This document shows, piece by piece, positions 4,285-6,893 of a stretch of 6,893 nt of DNA. Position 1 is the stretch's first letter; every line of letters begins with the position of its first letter. The translations under genes were made by a program, and so were the position numbers. The stretch is taken from the NCBI GenBank assembly GCA_028291845.1, contig JAQGNM010000473.1, positions 1 to 6,893 of the forward strand, read 5' to 3'. Source of the stretch: Massilia sp. Lineage in GTDB: Bacteria; Pseudomonadota; Gammaproteobacteria; Burkholderiales; Burkholderiaceae_D. The notes below the pieces were generated by a model. The model did not search any database and was not told the origin of the DNA. It worked only from the letters and a program-made list of their open reading frames with translations.

Positions 4285-6893
4285 TCATTCAGGCCCCTGG
4301 CGCCACAGCGCGGAGTCAACTACCTGCTCGACCGCCGGCGCCGCCAAGTCCGGCTGCATGCTCGACACCAGCACCACTTCGCCAGTCTCGAGCGCACCCT
4401 GCAGGTCCTGCATCAGATAGGTGAACAAGCCGTCCCGGCGCGTGGCGGGGCTGCTGTACAGGGCGGCCCAGGCGTTGCGCCCGCCGTGCTTGGCCAGGTA
4501 CAGCGCCTGGTCGGCCAGCTCCACCACTTCCGACCATGACAGCAGGCGCGGGTGGGAAGGCACGAAGGGAAAGCAGGCGAAACCGATCGAGCAGGTTTTA
4601 TGCAGCCGCTCGCCGTCGGGCAAAATGAATTCGCGGTCGGCCACCGCGCGGCGGATGCGTTCGGCCACCACCCTGGCGTCTTCGCGGCGGGTGGCGCGCG
4701 CCAACACCAGAAACTCTTCGCCGCCCCAGCGCACCAGGTAATCGGACTCGCGGAACACTTCGCGCAAGCGCTCCTGCATCTGCACCAGCACGGCGTCGCC
4801 GGCGGCGTGGCCGTGGCGGTCGTTGACGTCCTTGAAATGGTCGAGGTCGACCATGAAGAACACCAGGTCCTGGCCGCTGGCGGCGGCCCGCTCTGCTTCG
4901 CCGCGGTGCAGCGGGTCGTCGTAGCTGCGCAGGGACAGGCGCACGTCGGCGTCGACGTGCTGCAGAAAAAAGCGGCGGTTGCGCAGGCCCGTCAACTGGT
5001 CGGTCAGGCTCACTTCCTCGAGCGCCTGGTAGGCCTGCTCCAGCTCCAGGTTTTTCTCCAGCAGTTCGCGGCGGGTCGCCGCCACCTGGCGGTAGGCGCT
5101 GGCGTTGTCGAGGGCGATGGCGCCGTACGCGCACAGGGTGCGGAAGATCAGCCGCTCGCGCTCACCGTAGGCGCCTGCGCGCATCGACTGCACGGTCATG
5201 GCGCCGAGGATGCGCTCGCCCACCTGCAAGGGAGAGAACAGCACGCTGCGCGGATGCCCGGTGCCGGGAATGAGTGCTGCGGCCGGGGCGCCGGCGTCGC
5301 TGTCGATGACGATCTCGCGCCGTTCGCGCACGCAGCGCGCCGACACCGCGTTGGGGTCGGACAGCGGCACGCAGGTGGGCGGCAGGGTCTGGCCCGCCTC
5401 GACGCCGAAAGCACAGCGCAGGGCGGCGCCGTCGGCCTCGATCAGGAACACGGCGAAATGGGTGGCGTCGAGCAGGCCGTGCACGTGGCGGTCGAGTGCG
5501 CGGAACACGGCGCCTGCATTGAGGTGGGTGGTGATCTCCTGACCGATCGCCGACAGGTGCTCCAGGGTGGCGCTGATCTGTTGCAGCGCCTCGGCGCGGC
5601 GCGCTTCGGCGGCGGCCAGCTGGCGGTGATGCTCGCCCTCGGTCTGCGCGCGCTCGGTTTGAAACTGCACCTGCATGGCGATGGCGCGGTTGGTCGCCTC
5701 CTGGCTGTTGATCTGCTCGCGCGCGCCGACCGATTCGAGCGCCACCTGGTAGGCGCGGGCGTAGTCGCCCACCTTGGCATATTCGCGGGCCAGGGCATCG
5801 AGGGTGGCGCCGGGCACGATGTAACCATCGATGGTGGCGGCCAGTTGCTGCGCCTCGAGCAGGTAATGCAGCGCCGGCGTGGCCGCCTGCATCGGGCTTG
5901 GCGCCGGCAGGCGGTGGCGCGTGTGGATATCGGCCAGCACTTTCAAGGCGGCGATTTCGCCCGAGGTGTCGCCGTGCTGGCGCGCCAGCGCCAGCGCGGC
6001 GTCGGCGCGCGCCAGGGCGTCAAGCGGCCGTTCCAGGTGCGACAGCGCGTGCGCCTGGCCGCGCAGTGCGCCGCTTTCGAAATCGGCCTGGCCCAGTGCC
6101 GCGCCGCGCCGCTCAAGCCGCTCGAAATTGGCCAGCGCGCCGGCGTAGTCGCCGCTGTCGAGCGCGACGTCGCCCAGGTACTCGAGGGCCACCGCATAGG
6201 CGCGCGACTCGGCCAGCGGCGCCATGGTGCTCAAGGCTTCGTCGAGCAGCTCGCGGGCGGCGGCGCGCTGGCCCAGCTGGCGCAGCGTTTCGGCGGTCTG
6301 CATCAAGCCCAGGCCGATACTGAAAGGCCAGCCGGTCGGGCGCGCCAGGTCGAGCCCGCGCTGCATCCATTCGAGCGCCGCGTGGTGGGCGTTCAGGCTG
6401 GTGAAGGTGTTGCCGATGTTGGTGGCCAGGTTGACGGCGCGGCGCACCTGGCCGGTGCTGTTGGCGACGTCGAAGGCCGCTATCATCAGGCCGATGGCGC
6501 GCCCGAAGTCGCTGGCCTGGAAGGCGGTGGTGCCGGCCAGATCGTCCATCCAGCCGCGCGCAGCCGGATGCAGGCCTTCGGCGTCGCGCGAAAAACGGCC
6601 GTCCCAGCGGGCGGCGGCGTCGTGCAGGTCGCGGAACACGTCGGACAAAGCGGCGCCGGCGTCGCAAATGTCGCGCCGCACCGGGTCGAGCGCGGCGGCG
6701 GCGGCGCTGGCAGCGGCGGCGAAGTGGCGGTCGCTGGCGCCGGTGTCGCCGCGGTCGACATTGGTCCAGGCGAGCAGCCAGTGGCAGTCGGCGCGGCAGG
6801 CGGCCGATGCGCCGTTGTCATCGTCGCCGCCGTTTTCATTTTGGCCGCCGCTCTCTCCACAGCGGTCAAGCGCCTCGCCGGCCAGCTGGCGGG
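4285..6893 (-). CDS. Soluble TPR-GAF diguanylate cyclase (5' end cut by window edge)
   Basis: The frame is open from the window edge to a TGA at 4287-4285, giving 868 visible residues; a GTG at 6681 is internal, because TPR-like sequence continues upstream. In order: TPR-type helical repeats (bases about 6893-5700) interrupted near 6805-6850 by an acidic Gly/Asn/Asp run; a coiled coil (about 5720-5560); a GAF domain (about 5530-5090); a short coiled coil (about 5085-5015); a GGDEF domain (about 5010-4470); and a tail of about 60 residues. The cyclase starts LTDQLTGLRNRRFF and has the metal site FFMVDLDHFKDVND, active-site GGEEF (4711-4725) and inhibitory-site RESD five residues before it (4741-4752). 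It should therefore make c-di-GMP from GTP and be product-inhibited. SIGFACFPF and ADQALYLAK complete the fold. An extra loop of about 20 residues precedes the metal site. No transmembrane segment is visible, so sensing is probably cytoplasmic, through TPR contacts and a GAF ligand, neither of which can be named from sequence. Confidence 0.93.
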   Translation of the reverse strand, partial: RQLAGEALDRCGESGGQNENGGDDDNGASAACRADCHWLLAWTNVDRGDTGASDRHFAAAASAAAAALDPVRRDICDAGAALSDVFRDLHDAAARWDGRFSRDAEGLHPAARGWMDDLAGTTAFQASDFGRAIGLMIAAFDVANSTGQVRRAVNLATNIGNTFTSLNAHHAALEWMQRGLDLARPTGWPFSIGLGLMQTAETLRQLGQRAAARELLDEALSTMAPLAESRAYAVALEYLGDVALDSGDYAGALANFERLERRGAALGQADFESGALRGQAHALSHLERPLDALARADAALALARQHGDTSGEIAALKVLADIHTRHRLPAPSPMQAATPALHYLLEAQQLAATIDGYIVPGATLDALAREYAKVGDYARAYQVALESVGAREQINSQEATNRAIAMQVQFQTERAQTEGEHHRQLAAAEARRAEALQQISATLEHLSAIGQEITTHLNAGAVFRALDRHVHGLLDATHFAVFLIEADGAALRCAFGVEAGQTLPPTCVPLSDPNAVSARCVRERREIVIDSDAGAPAAALIPGTGHPRSVLFSPLQVGERILGAMTVQSMRAGAYGERERLIFRTLCAYGAIALDNASAYRQVAATRRELLEKNLELEQAYQALEEVSLTDQLTGLRNRRFFLQHVDADVRLSLRSYDDPLHRGEAERAAASGQDLVFFMVDLDHFKDVNDRHGHAAGDAVLVQMQERLREVFRESDYLVRWGGEEFLVLARATRREDARVVAERIRRAVADREFILPDGERLHKTCSIGFACFPFVPSHPRLLSWSEVVELADQALYLAKHGGRNAWAALYSSPATRRDGLFTYLMQDLQGALETGEVVLVSSMQPDLAAPAVEQVVDSALWRQGPE

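Noticed and set aside
6679..6681. A GTG as the start of the diguanylate cyclase
   Set aside because: The frame stays open to the window edge, and the upstream sequence continues with TPR-like helices, so the gene is 5' truncated by the window.

Overview
This is a GC-rich window (clearly above 60 % G+C by eye) of chromosomal-type DNA. The codon bias toward G/C third positions, long antisense shadow ORFs and the protein types (MnmC C-terminal domain, Tag, PaiB-like protein, TPR/GAF/GGDEF signalling protein) suggest a betaproteobacterium, most likely in the Oxalobacteraceae (Massilia/Duganella/Janthinobacterium type). This placement is an inference from family resemblance, not a database result. 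I see no mobile element, CRISPR array, tRNA or rRNA. Coding density is very high and no gene-free stretch exceeds 90 bases.

Layout. (1) Positions 1-1364, minus strand: a two-gene two-component module. A sensor-less soluble histidine kinase (627-1364) overlaps by four bases (ATGA) a response regulator (630 down to the window edge, 3' end missing). The regulator carries a receiver domain followed by the start of an alpha-helical, TPR-like region. A perfect TATAAT box lies upstream in the 86-bp gap. (2) Positions 1451-3602, minus strand: tag (3-methyladenine DNA glycosylase I) followed after 13 bases by an mnmC-like gene. The FAD oxidoreductase half of MnmC is intact, but the methyltransferase half is reduced to about 130 residues without a recognisable SAM-binding loop. 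(3) Positions 3603-3677: a 75-bp divergent promoter region with a -10-like box six bases from each start codon, suggesting leaderless mRNAs on both sides. (4) Positions 3678-4283, plus strand: a PaiB-family FMN-binding split-barrel protein. (5) Positions 4285-6893, minus strand: a large soluble diguanylate cyclase with TPRs, coiled coil, GAF, coiled coil and GGEEF with an RxxD I-site. Its 5' end is cut by the window edge. Its stop lies one base from the PaiB-family stop, so the two genes converge with no room for a terminator.

How the genes work together. The window combines two cytoplasmic signalling units, a phosphorelay pair and a c-di-GMP synthase, separated by housekeeping genes for alkylation repair and wobble-uridine tRNA modification. 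Nothing here directly links the signalling units to each other. The most unusual item is the eroded methyltransferase half of MnmC, which predicts that the final methylation to mnm5(s2)U is missing or done by another enzyme. I found no convincing evidence of an entirely new multi-gene system.
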